Below, piece by piece: positions 23,851 to 33,161 of a stretch of 39,003 nt of DNA. This stretch comes from JARRLC01 sp037387425. Its GTDB lineage: Bacteria; Pseudomonadota; Alphaproteobacteria; Rhizobiales; Rhodomicrobiaceae. The position numbers and the translations under genes were made by a program. The stretch covers positions 1-39,003 of the forward strand of contig JARRLC010000030.1 in assembly GCA_037387425.1 (NCBI GenBank), read 5' to 3'. The stretch's first letter is position 1. Every line of letters begins with the position of its first letter. The notes beneath the pieces were generated by a model. It saw nothing but the letters and a program-made list of their open reading frames with translations, was not told the origin of the DNA and did no database searches.

Positions 23851-25269
23851 TCAACGCCGCAAGTCAGACCGGCCCATCAGGAAGTAGTCGATGGCGTGCG
23901 CGGCCTGCCGCCCTTCGCGGATGGCCCACACCACAAGCGATTGCCCGCGCCGCATGTCGCCCGCCGCGAAGATTTTTGCACGGCTGGTGCGGTATTCACG
24001 GTCGTCGGCTTTGACATTGCCGCGCCTGTCGAGTTCCACGCCCAAATCTTCCAGCATGCCTTCATGCACCGGGTGCACAAAGCCCATCGCCAGAAGCACG
24101 AGATCGGCCTTCAGATCGAATTCTGTGCCTGGTATCGGCTTGAGCTTTTCATCCACCTGCACACAATGGATTTTTTCTACGTTGCCCCCCTTGCCAGAGA
24201 AGTGCGTTGTCATCACGCTCCACATGCGCTCTGCGCCTTCCAGATGGCTGGAGGAGGTGCGCATCTTGATAGGCCAGTTCGGCCAGGTGGCCAGCTTGTC
24301 TTCTTGCTCCGGCGGCTTGGGCATAATTTCGAGCTGCGTCACGCTCAGCGCGCCTTGCCGGAACGATGTACCGATACAGTCAGATCCCGTATCGCCACCG
24401 CCGATCACCACCACGTGCTTGTCCGCGGCCAGAATGGGGTCCTCGCTGCCCAGTGACTCGCCTGCATTGCGGCGGTTCTGCTGTGGCAGGAAATTCATCG
24501 CGAATTCCACACCGTGCAGGTCGCGGCCTTCTACGGGCAGATCGCGTGGGCTTTCAGAGCCGCCTGCCAAGAGTACCGCGTCGTAATCGCGTTCCAGCTC
24601 GCTGATGGGCTTGGATACGCCCACATGTACGTTGCAATAGAAGGTGACACCCTCAGCTTCCAACTGGCGGGCGCGGCGCTCTACCAGCCATTTTTCCAGC
24701 TTGAAGTCAGGGATGCCATAGCGCAAAAGCCCGCCAGGATGGGCATTCTTCTCGTATACATCCACCGTATGTCCGGCGCGCGCCAGTTGCTGCGCAGCGG
24801 CCAATCCCGACGGACCTGCTCCGACAACGGCGATGCGCTTGCCAGTTTTCTGTTCGGCGGGTTCGGCCATTACCCAGCCTTCTTCCCACGCCTTATCGGC
24901 GATGGTGCTTTCAACGGTCTTAATGTTAACGGGCGCGTCTTCCAGGTTCAGCGTGCACGCCGCTTCGCATGGCGCCGGGCAGACACGTCCGGTGAACTCA
25001 GGGAAGTTGTTTGTGGAATGCAGGTTCAGCGCTGCTTGGCGCCAGTCGCCACGATAGACGAGGTCGTTCCAATCGGGGATCTGGTTGCTGACTGGGCATC
25101 CGTTATGACAAAATGGGATACCGCAGTCCATGCAGCGCGCGGCCTGGCGCTGCACATCACGGTCTTCCAGCGGAATGAGAAACTCGCGGTAATGGCGCAC
25201 GCGGTCGCCTGCCGGGGCATAATTGCGGTCCTGCCGTCCGATTTCAAGAAAGCCAGTAATCTTTCCCAT
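23851..25269 (-). CDS. gltD: Glutamate synthase (NADPH) small subunit
   Basis: A 472-residue flavoprotein that passes electrons from NADPH to GltB for glutamate synthesis. The N-terminal cysteines CMDCGIPFCHNGCP and CPAPCEAACTL bind two 4Fe-4S clusters. FAD binding is at VGAGPSGLAAAQQLA and NADPH binding at VIGGGDTGSDCIG. The C-terminus has FAAGDMRRGQSLVVWAIREGRQAA. It starts at ATG 25269, 115 bases after gltB on the same strand, so gltBD is an operon. The frame is intact, unlike gltB, which argues the pathway is functional in the organism. Confidence 0.95.
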   Translation of the reverse strand: MGKITGFLEIGRQDRNYAPAGDRVRHYREFLIPLEDRDVQRQAARCMDCGIPFCHNGCPVSNQIPDWNDLVYRGDWRQAALNLHSTNNFPEFTGRVCPAPCEAACTLNLEDAPVNIKTVESTIADKAWEEGWVMAEPAEQKTGKRIAVVGAGPSGLAAAQQLARAGHTVDVYEKNAHPGGLLRYGIPDFKLEKWLVERRARQLEAEGVTFYCNVHVGVSKPISELERDYDAVLLAGGSESPRDLPVEGRDLHGVEFAMNFLPQQNRRNAGESLGSEDPILAADKHVVVIGGGDTGSDCIGTSFRQGALSVTQLEIMPKPPEQEDKLATWPNWPIKMRTSSSHLEGAERMWSVMTTHFSGKGGNVEKIHCVQVDEKLKPIPGTEFDLKADLVLLAMGFVHPVHEGMLEDLGVELDRRGNVKADDREYRTSRAKIFAAGDMRRGQSLVVWAIREGRQAAHAIDYFLMGRSDLRR

Positions 25270-25384
25270 CGTTTTTCTACTCTCGCTTATTGGACTGCCT
25301 TACGCCGAATTAGACGCACTTATGGCAGTCATTGCTGCGGTGCAACATATTGTGCGTTGCGGAACTTGCCTCAGCGTGTTGGTA

Positions 25385-28300
25385 TCAACGTCCGTGACGC
25401 AACCCGATTTCAATCACGTCCAGTCCTGTTGTGTCGGCCGCTTGCTCGTGCGCCATTTTTTCCAGCGCTTTCCGGTATTCGACTGGCATCACCTTCACGA
25501 ATTTGGGCATATACGTTTCCCAATTGTCGAGAATGGTTTTTGCCCGCTCCGATCCCGTGTAGTGCCGGTGGTTTTCGATAAGCTGGCGCAAGCGCACGGC
25601 GTCGAAGCGGCTCATGTCACGCATGATGTCCACTACGCCGTGGCTATGCAGGTCGCCTGATTGGTGGCCGATATTCGCCATACGCTCTTCTTCGGCGGGG
25701 ATTGGTTCCAGATCGACCATCGCCATGTTGCAGTAGCGTTCGAAATCGCCATCCTCGTCGAGCACATAGGCGATGCCGCCTGACATGCCCGCCGCGAAGT
25801 TGCGTCCGGTTTTGCCGAGTACAACCACGACGCCGCCCGTCATGTATTCGCAGCCGTGATCGCCAGTGCCTTCGACGACAGCCACCGCCCCGGAATTGCG
25901 CACAATAGCATTCGCCGGAAATTGCGCCGTAAAGCACGGTGTTGCCGACGATAATGCTCTCCTCGGGCACAATCTTAGCTTCTGGGGCGGGGCGCACGAT
26001 GATACGGCCGCCTGACAAGCCTTTGCCCACGTAGTCATTGGCGTCGCCCACCAGATCGAGCGTGACGCCGTGCGCCAGCCATGTGCCGAAGCTTTGTCCG
26101 GCGGTGCCGTGCAGCGTAATCCAGATGGTGTCTTCTGGAAGGCCGTCATGGCCGTAGCGCTTGGCGATCTCGCCTGACAGCATGGCGCCCGTGGTACGGT
26201 CAACATTGCAGATGGGTAAGTCCAGCTTGAGGGGCATCGTGTTTTCCAATGCCGCCTGGGCTTCCCCGATCAATTTCCGGTCGAGAATATCGTCGATCGG
26301 GTGATTTTGCTGTTCTGTGTGGCTCGTGGCCACTTCGGCAGGGGCTTCCGGCTTGAAGAACAGATTGGCGAAGTCAAGTCCCTTGGCCTTGAAATGCTCA
26401 ATGGCGTTTTCTTTATCAAGCCAGTCAGAGTTGCCGATAAGCTCACTGAATGTGCGCACACCTAGCGCGGCCATGTATTCACGGACCTCTTCCGCCAGGA
26501 AGAAGAAGTAATTGATGACATGCTCAGGCTTGCCGTGGAAGCGGCGGCGCAATACTGGATCTTGCGTAGCCACGCCCACCGGGCAGGTGTTGAGATGGCA
26601 TTTGCGCATCATCAGGCAGCCGACGGTAATGAGCGGCGCTGTGGCGAAGCCGAATTCATCCGCACCAAGAAGCGCGCCCACCAGGATATCGCGGCCCGTA
26701 CGCACGCCGCCATCGACCTGCACTGCGATGCGTCCGCGCAACCGGTTAGCGACCAGCGTTTGCTGGGTTTCCGCTAGGCCGATTTCCCACGGGGAGCCTG
26801 CGTGCTTGATTGAAGTCAGCGGGGATGCGCCTGTGCCACCTTCATAGCCTGCGATGGTCACGTGATCAGCGCGCGCCTTGGCGACGCCCGCTGCGACCGT
26901 GCCGACGCCCACTTCCGAACCCAGCTTCACGCTGATATCGGCGGCGGGGTTGACGTTTTTCAGGTCGAAGATGAGCTGCGCCAAGTCTTCGATAGAGTAA
27001 ATATCGTGGTGCGGCGGCGGAGAGATCAGCCCTACGCCCGGCGTGGAGTGCCGCACCTTGGCGATGGTGGCGTTGACCTTGTGGCCGGGAAGCTGGCCGC
27101 CTTCGCCTGGCTTGGCGCCTTGCACCATCTTGATTTGGATCATGTCAGAATTGGCGAGATATTCCGTGGTTACGCCAAAACGTCCGGATGCCACCTGTTT
27201 GATGGCGGAGCGCATGGTGTCGCCGTTGGGAAGCGGCTTGAAGCGGTCGGGTTCCTCGCCGCCTTCGCCGGTGTTGGATTTGCCGCCGATGCGGTTCATG
27301 GCGATGGCAAGCGTGGTGTGCGCTTCGCGGCTGATGGAGCCGTAGGACATGGCGCCGGTCGCAAAACGCTTCACGATTTCAGTGGCGGGTTCCACCTCTT
27401 CCAGCGGAATTGGCGTGCGGCCGATTTCCTCAGCTGACTTCACGCGGAACAGACCGCGCAGCGTCATAAGCTGTTCGCTTTGGTCGTTGATTGTCTTGGA
27501 GAATTCGCGGAATTTCTCTGGGACATTCATGCGCACGGCGTGTTGCAGCGTAGAGATTGTCTCTGAACGCCAGACATGCGTTTCACCGCGCATAGGTTTC
27601 TTTCGCAATTTCCTTCAGCCCGACGCCTTCCACCTGGGTATGGGTGCCGGTGAAATATTGGGCGATGAAATCTGAGCGCAGACCCACCGCATCAAAGATC
27701 TGTGCGCCGCAATAAGATTGGTAAGTCGAAATGCCCATCTTGGACATGACCTTGAGGATGCCCTTATCAATCGCCTTGATGTAGCGCTTGACCGCCTTTT
27801 CTTTTGCCTCAGGGGCTGGATCATTGGCGAACTTGTCTTCAATGATCTCGAACGCGAGATAGGGGTTGATAGCCTCCGCGCCATAGCCTGCGAGTGTGCA
27901 GAACTGATGCACTTCATAGGCTTCGCCCGTTTCCACAACCAGCCCCACCGAGGTGCGCAGGCCCTTGCGAATCAAATCGTGATGCACGGCTGACGTTGCG
28001 AGCAGCGACGGAATCGGGATGCGTGACGCGCTGGTGAACCGGTCGGACAGGATGATGATGTTATATCCGTCCCGCACGGCGCGTTCCGCCATGTCGCTGA
28101 GGGCTTCAAGCGCGGTTTTCATGCCCGCCGGGCCCAGATCGGCAGTGTAGGTGATATCCAGCGTGATAGAGCGGAACGCTGCCTCGTGTATGCCGTCGAG
28201 CGAGCGCAGCCGCGCCATTTGGTCGTTGGTCAGAATTGGCTGATGCACCACAAGCCGCTTTTGCGTAAGCGTGCCCTCCAAATCGAGGATGTTGGGGCGC

Positions 28301-30006
28301 GGCCCGATAAACGACACGAGGCTCATCACCAGTTCTTCGCGGATTGGATCGATAGGCGGGTTCGTCACCTGCGCGAAGTTCTGCTTGAAGTTGGTGTGGA
28401 GTTGCTTTGACTTATCCGACAACGCCGAGACGGGGGTATCGGTGCCCATGGAGCCGATGGCTTCCTGCCCCGTTTCCGCCATGGGGCCCATGATAAATTT
28501 CCAGCTCTCTTCCGTGTAGCCGAAAGTCTGTTGCAGATCGAGCAGCGAGACATCTGGCGTGGTGTGAGCTGGGGAATGTGATGGCAGGTCTTGCAGGCTA
28601 AGTTGCCCGGAATCCAGCCATTTTTGATACGGATAAGCGCCAGCGAGGTTGGCCTTGATTTCCTCATCCGAAATGATGCGCCCTTCTTGCAGATCGATAA
28701 GCAGCATTTTGCCAGGTTGCAGCCGCCACTTGTGCACGATCTGGTCTTCCGGGTAAGGCAGTACGCCCATTTCCGAAGCGAGAACAATTTTATCGTCGGC
28801 TGTAACGAAATACCGTGCCGGACGCAGGCCGTTGCGGTCGAGCGTTGCGCCGATCTGGCGGCCATCGGTGAATGCGACAGAGGCCGGGCCGTCCCACGGT
28901 TCCATCAGAGCAGCGTGATCTTCGTAAAAAGCGCGGCGTTTTTTGTCCATGAGAGGATTGCCGGCCCAGGCTTCGGGAATGAGCATCATCATGGCGTGAG
29001 CGAGCGAGTAGCCGCCCGCCACAAGGAATTCCAGTGCGTTATCGAAGCATGCAGTGTCTGACTGGCCCTCATTCGAGATAGGCCAGAGCTTGGAGATATC
29101 GTCGCCAAACAGTGGCGTAGACACGCTCGCCTGACGCGCCGCCATCCAGTTGACGTTGCCGCGCAAGGTGTTGATTTCGCCGTTATGCGCCACCATGCGG
29201 TAAGGATGCGCCAGCTTCCACGATGGGAATGTGTTGGTGGAAAACCGTTGATGCACCAACGCCAGCGCAGACTTCACGCGTGGATCGCGAAGGTCTTGAT
29301 AATATTCGCTGAGCTGGAACGAGAGGAACATCCCCTTGTAAATGATGGTGCGGCTCGACATCGATACAGAATAGTAGCCGAAATCATCTTCCAGTCTTGA
29401 TCCGCCCCATGCTTCGGTAATGGCGTTGGAAGCCACACGCCGGGCGAGATACAGACGCCGTTCGAATGCGTCTTCGTCTTCTAGCCCCGGTCCGCGTCCG
29501 ATGAAAACTTGTTGATGCACTGGCTCAGTAGCGGTGACGCTTTCTGGCAGCTTCTCGTTATTGACGGGAACATCGCGCCAGCCGAGAACGGTCAAGCCTT
29601 CATCAGTTAGCACTTTTTCCACAATAGCGACGCATTTTGCGCGCCATTCAGCGTCTTTCGGCATGAAAAGCTGGCCAACGCCGTATTGCCCTGATTCGGG
29701 GAGCGTAAATCCGAGACGGGCGGCTTCTTCTGAGAAAAGCTCATGCGGCATCTGAATGAGCATGCCTGCGCCGTCACCGCTAAGCGGATCGGCGCCCACA
29801 GCACCCCGGTGTTCGAGGTTGGCTAGGATTTTCAAGCCGTCGTCGATTATCTCGCGGGATTTGCGTCCCTTAATATCGGCTACAAACCCGATACCACAAG
29901 CGTCGTGCTCAAATTCGGGCTTATAAAGCCCTCTTGCGCGCGAAAAAACACTTCCGCCCTGCGCATTTGCGTCTTGGGCGGTGCTGATAAGCATCCGTTC
30001 CGTCAT
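25385..30006 (-). CDS. gltB: Glutamate synthase large subunit, frame broken at two places
   Basis: The subunit that moves glutamine's amide nitrogen to 2-oxoglutarate. Piece one, 30006-27583, has a propeptide and nucleophile C37 in HDACGIGFVAD, the class II amidotransferase (VHQRFSTNTFPSW), and the central domain. The frame stops right after IAKETYAR. Piece two resumes one frame over at MRGETHVW (about 27594) with FMN-domain motifs ATGAMSYGSISREAH, GEGGEEPDRF and the 3Fe-4S cysteines KCHLNTCPVGVATQ, up to YGAISGECY (about 25905). Piece three resumes in a third frame at NAIVRNSGAVAVVEG and runs through the C-terminal beta-helix (YMTGGVVVVLG) to 25385. About 20-25 and about 10-12 residues are missing at the two breaks by comparison with the family. 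Each break coincides with a 9-base sequence that could have been doubled. All surrounding sequence is conserved, so assembly error is most likely. Confidence 0.93.
25904..25912 (-). other. gltB break 2: out-of-frame junction
   Basis: Minus-strand AATGCTATT fits both the end of the left frame (GECY, GAA TGC TAT T) and the start of the right frame (NAI, AAT GCT ATT). The family has about 10-12 further residues between, so sequence between two copies of this 9-mer appears missing. Confidence 0.75.
27586..27594 (-). other. gltB break 1: out-of-frame junction
   Basis: Minus-strand TATGCGCGG reads YAR in the left frame and MRG in the right frame. Family GltB proteins have roughly 20-25 residues between these points; these are absent and the frame changes. 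Confidence 0.75.
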
Positions 30007-30575
30007 GGCTTCTCAATGGCCTTATTTACGCGGCATCCGGCAGGACCGGCGCCGGGCGATACAATTGGGCGTCCTTTATGAAAAGGCGCCCCACCTCAAT
30101 TGCATTTGGCGGATGAGAACCACCAGGCTGCGTTCATGGCGAAGCCTGCACTAAACCCGCCAGGGCTTGGGAATAATCAACTTGCGATACACACAGCGCA
30201 ATAACGCGCAAAAAAACTGGCCCGTGATGCTGCACATTGTCGAATCTGCCGACAAACGAGCCAGATACTGCCTCAAAGGACAGCACCGCTGACCTATCCC
30301 TTGTGGGAAAATGACAGACTTTAAGCTGTGTGACAAGCCATCAAGCAGAAATGTTTAAGACCTAAATAGTCGCATAGGCATAAAATGCCCAATAATTAGG
30401 CAAAACATGTCGAAACTAATGCATATCCAACGATTAGCACTGCAACTTACGCTATGTAAATTATGCAGAATGCAATAACGCTATAGGTTATTTGAGATGA
30501 GTCGCTCGAAGATTTGCGTCTGCCTTAGATAAGTTTGCGGACATACAAATCAAGTTTAGGCGCTCCACAAACAGC
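30007..30575. promoter_or_regulatory. gltB leader and promoter region
   Basis: 569 bases without a convincing gene. Near gltB is a perfect 10-bp palindrome, CCGGCGCCGG (30046-30055), then a long hairpin: CAATT GGGCG (30062-30071) and CCTTT (30073-30077) pair with AAAGG CGCCC (30082-30091) and AATTG (30098-30102). Further out CAGGCT (30124-30129) pairs with AGCCTG (30143-30148). The distal 250 bases are AT-rich and probably contain the gltB promoter; I cannot assign a sigma factor. No tRNA or known riboswitch is recognised. Confidence 0.5.
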
Positions 30576-31049
30576 TTACCTCTGCGACGATAGCCGTGCG
30601 AACTGCCCCGTTTGTCGAAGCGCCTCGCCCAGCACCATGGCCAGCGCTATCGCGACATTCAGTGAGCGAACCCCTGGCTGCATGGGGATAATAAGCCGCG
30701 CATCAGCCGCCTCATGCACATTTTCTGGAACGCCCGCGCTTTCCCGCCCTACAAGCAAGGTGTCGTCCGCCCGGAATAGGAAGTCTGTGTAGGGAAGCTC
30801 GCCGGAGGTTGTCAGCAGCACCAGCCGTCCGCTTTGCGCGGCGCGTGCTTCCTGAAAGGCATTAAATGAGGTATACTGAGTTAAGGAGACGCGGTGGAGA
30901 TAATCCATTCCCGCGCGTTTTAAAGCGCGATCGGACATATCAAACCCAGCAGGGCCGATCACGTCAGCAGCGACATCCACGCAAGCTGTCATGCGTAGTA
31001 TCGTTCCTGCGTTTTGAGGAATATCTGGTTGATAAAGCGCTACACGCAT
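30576..31049 (-). CDS. trmL: tRNA (cytidine(34)-2'-O)-methyltransferase
   Basis: A 157-residue SPOUT-class methyltransferase that 2'-O-methylates the wobble base of tRNA-Leu isoacceptors using S-adenosylmethionine. It has ALYQPDIPQNAGTILRM at the N-terminus, then the knot region motifs LLVGRESAGVPENVH and IIPMQPGVRSLNVAIALAMVLGEALRQ. Length and motifs match TrmL rather than the longer SpoU/TrmH proteins. ATG 31049 is the natural start. It diverges from petA across 260 bases and lies upstream of, and on the same strand as, gltB with a 569-base gap, so it is probably monocistronic. Confidence 0.93.
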   Translation of the reverse strand: MRVALYQPDIPQNAGTILRMTACVDVAADVIGPAGFDMSDRALKRAGMDYLHRVSLTQYTSFNAFQEARAAQSGRLVLLTTSGELPYTDFLFRADDTLLVGRESAGVPENVHEAADARLIIPMQPGVRSLNVAIALAMVLGEALRQTGQFARLSSQR

Positions 31050-31226
31050 TAGTTGAATCTCTGTATTGGTTTATACCACTGCTGGTAGCGTTCTTGCAGA
31101 TTTTGCCTAATTACGAAACGCGCATTATAAAAAAGGGGGTTGCGCTGAATTGTCTCCTTTCGTTCAGCTAGACACCGGTTCGTAAACAATGTCATAACGC
31201 ACAATTAGAATAAATTCAAAAATGCG

Positions 31227-31246
31227 TATACTCTCTACCAGTAGAG
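31227..31246 (+). promoter_or_regulatory. Candidate petABC -10 with adjoining palindrome
   Basis: TATACT (31227-31232) resembles a sigma70 -10, and is followed at once by CTCTAC-CA-GTAGAG (31233-31246), a 14-base palindrome at the expected transcription start. The -35 (TTAGAA at 31205) is poor. An AAGGAG (31282-31287) and AAGGAA (31296-31301) precede the petA ATG. Confidence 0.4.
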
Positions 31247-31309
31247 GGAAGGGGCCGCATTTTATGGGGTTTTGCGTTTTCAAAGGAGCATAGAAAGGAA
31301 TTCTCGGTA

Positions 31310-31888
31310 ATGTCGACAACTCTCGATGAAAATGTCAATCGCCGGGATGTGATACACATCGCTGCGGCGGCTGTTGTTGGTGTAGGCGCGGCCGCGTTTC
31401 TTTGGCCGTTGATCGATCAGATGAATCCTGATGCCTCCACTCTATCATTTGCAAGCATCGAAGTGGATCTTTCTCCGATCCAACCGGGACAAGCTATCAC
31501 GGTGATGTGGCGCGGTAAGCCCGTCTTTATCCGCAACCGTACACCAGAAGAGATCAAGGCATCTCAGGATACGAAACTGGAAGATCTGCCTGATCCTATC
31601 GCACGCGTTCTCGGGCCAGACTGGGGTTCAGCTCCAGGCTCCGACGAAGGACGTACGAAGAAGGGGCATGAAAATTGGCTCGTCGTTATCGGCGTTTGTA
31701 CGCATCTGGGCTGCATTCCAAAAGGTCAGAAAGCAGGTGAACCCAAAGGCGAGTTTGGGGGGTGGTTCTGCACGTGTCACGGTTCGCAGTATGATACCGC
31801 AGCACGTATACGCAAAGGTCCGGCGCCGCGTAACCTCGACATTCCACCCTATAATTTCATGACTGATACAAAAATTAAGATTGGCTAA
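31310..31888 (+). CDS. petA: Ubiquinol-cytochrome c reductase Rieske iron-sulfur subunit
   Basis: A 192-residue bc1 subunit carrying the 2Fe-2S cluster that takes the first electron from ubiquinol. An N-terminal NRRDVIHIAAAAVVGVGAAA segment is both a Tat-type signal (RRD) and membrane anchor. The cluster ligands are in CTHLGC and CTCHGSQYD. The C-terminal RKGPAPRNLDIPPYNF is typical. It begins a plus-strand operon with petB (17 bases after) and petC. AAGGAA precedes the ATG at 31310. Complete and in frame. Confidence 0.96.
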   Translation: MSTTLDENVNRRDVIHIAAAAVVGVGAAAFLWPLIDQMNPDASTLSFASIEVDLSPIQPGQAITVMWRGKPVFIRNRTPEEIKASQDTKLEDLPDPIARVLGPDWGSAPGSDEGRTKKGHENWLVVIGVCTHLGCIPKGQKAGEPKGEFGGWFCTCHGSQYDTAARIRKGPAPRNLDIPPYNFMTDTKIKIG

Positions 31889-31905
31889 GGTTGAGGGAAG
31901 CCCAC

Positions 31906-33138
31906 ATGTCACATCACAGTACTTATCAACCCAGCACCGGGTTTACGCGGTGGCTGGATAGCCGTCTGCCCATTCTTCGGTTTGTAGACGACACACTTAC
32001 AACATTTCCAACGCCGAAAAACCTCAACTACTGGTGGGTTTTCGGTGGGATTTTGGCTGTTTGTCTCGCATTGCAGATCGTCACCGGCATTATTATGGCC
32101 ATGCATTATGCGCCGAATACGCTGGTGGCTTTCGACACAATCGAAAAATTCGTACGTGACGGTAACTTCGGCTGGCTGATGCGCTATATGCACGCGGTTG
32201 GCGCCACGATGTTCTTCTTCGCTGTGTACATCCATATGGGGCGGGGGCTCTACTATGGTTCTTACATGGCGCCGCGCGAGATCTTATGGATTATCGGCGT
32301 GCTTATCTTCCTTGCCATGATGGCCACGGCGTTTATGGGCTACTCGTTGGTTTGGGGGAATATGAGCCTCTGGGCAGTGACTGTGATCACCAACTTCTTC
32401 CAGTCTCTCGACACCATTTACCAAGGCTTGGGAACGACACTTGTTGAGTGGATACGCGGCGACTTTTCGGTTTCCAATGTTTCGCTTAACCGTCTTTACA
32501 GCCTGCACTATTTGGTACCGTTCATCATCGTCGGGCTTGTCGTATTGCACGTCTGGGCGTTGCATGTGCCAGGGAACAACAACCCATCCGGCGTAGAAGT
32601 GCAAAATCCTGAAACAGAAACCCTGCCTTTCCATCCGTATTACACGGTGAAGGACGGGTATGCGATTGCAGCTTTTCTGATCCTGTTCGCTTTTATCTTG
32701 TTCTGGTTGCCGAACTATTTCAGCCATCCGGATAACTACGTAACGGCTGATCCGCTTAGCACACCGGCGCATATCACGCCTGAGTGGTACTTCCTGGCTT
32801 TCTACGCACTCCTGAAGGCTGTTCCGTCACAGCTCGGCGGCGTTGTTGCCATGTTTGCTTCGATTATCGTGTTGTTCTTCGTGCCGTGGCTCGATACTTC
32901 GCCTGTTAAGTCAGGGAAACACCGCTCATTCATCTTCAAGCTTGCCTTTTGGATGCTGATATTCTCTTTCCTTGCATTGAGCTATCTTGGCGCCAAATCG
33001 CCTGAAGGCTGGTATGTGTGGCTATCACGTGTCTTCATGGGCTACTACTTCGCCTACTTCTTGCTTCTCTTGCCGTTGATGGGACTTTTCCAAAAGACAA
33101 GCCAGCAGCCGGCAAGCATCGAAAAATCTGTGTCTTAG
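31906..33138 (+). CDS. petB: Ubiquinol-cytochrome c reductase cytochrome b subunit
   Basis: A 410-residue membrane protein with eight predicted spans, binding hemes bL and bH and both quinone sites. The heme histidines are in MRYMHAVGATMFFFAVYIHMGRG-like helix B segments and in LHYLVPFIIVGLVVLHVWALHV (helix D). The Qo-site PEWY motif is in ITPEWYFLAFYALLKAVP. This is a full-length cytochrome b, not the split b6/subunit IV form, and is not fused to cytochrome c1. ATG 31906 (MSHHSTYQ) has GAGGGA about eight bases upstream; TTG 31891 is a weaker alternative. Next gene petC starts 23 bases after the stop. Confidence 0.96.
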   Translation: MSHHSTYQPSTGFTRWLDSRLPILRFVDDTLTTFPTPKNLNYWWVFGGILAVCLALQIVTGIIMAMHYAPNTLVAFDTIEKFVRDGNFGWLMRYMHAVGATMFFFAVYIHMGRGLYYGSYMAPREILWIIGVLIFLAMMATAFMGYSLVWGNMSLWAVTVITNFFQSLDTIYQGLGTTLVEWIRGDFSVSNVSLNRLYSLHYLVPFIIVGLVVLHVWALHVPGNNNPSGVEVQNPETETLPFHPYYTVKDGYAIAAFLILFAFILFWLPNYFSHPDNYVTADPLSTPAHITPEWYFLAFYALLKAVPSQLGGVVAMFASIIVLFFVPWLDTSPVKSGKHRSFIFKLAFWMLIFSFLALSYLGAKSPEGWYVWLSRVFMGYYFAYFLLLLPLMGLFQKTSQQPASIEKSVS

Positions 33139-33161
33139 GCGCATATAGGGGGAAAAATCCA

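Noticed and set aside
24514..25581. 355-codon plus-strand frame over gltD and the gltB end
   Set aside because: Opposite clear FeS and FAD motifs of gltD and gltB; no domain is visible in it.
30151..30336. 61-codon minus-strand frame in the gltB leader region
   Set aside because: No ribosome site, no domain, and it lies in a structured leader; not supported as a gene.
33018..33161. N-terminal extension of petC into petB
   Set aside because: The signal peptide begins at ATG 33162 with its own ribosome site; the extension is petB in another frame.
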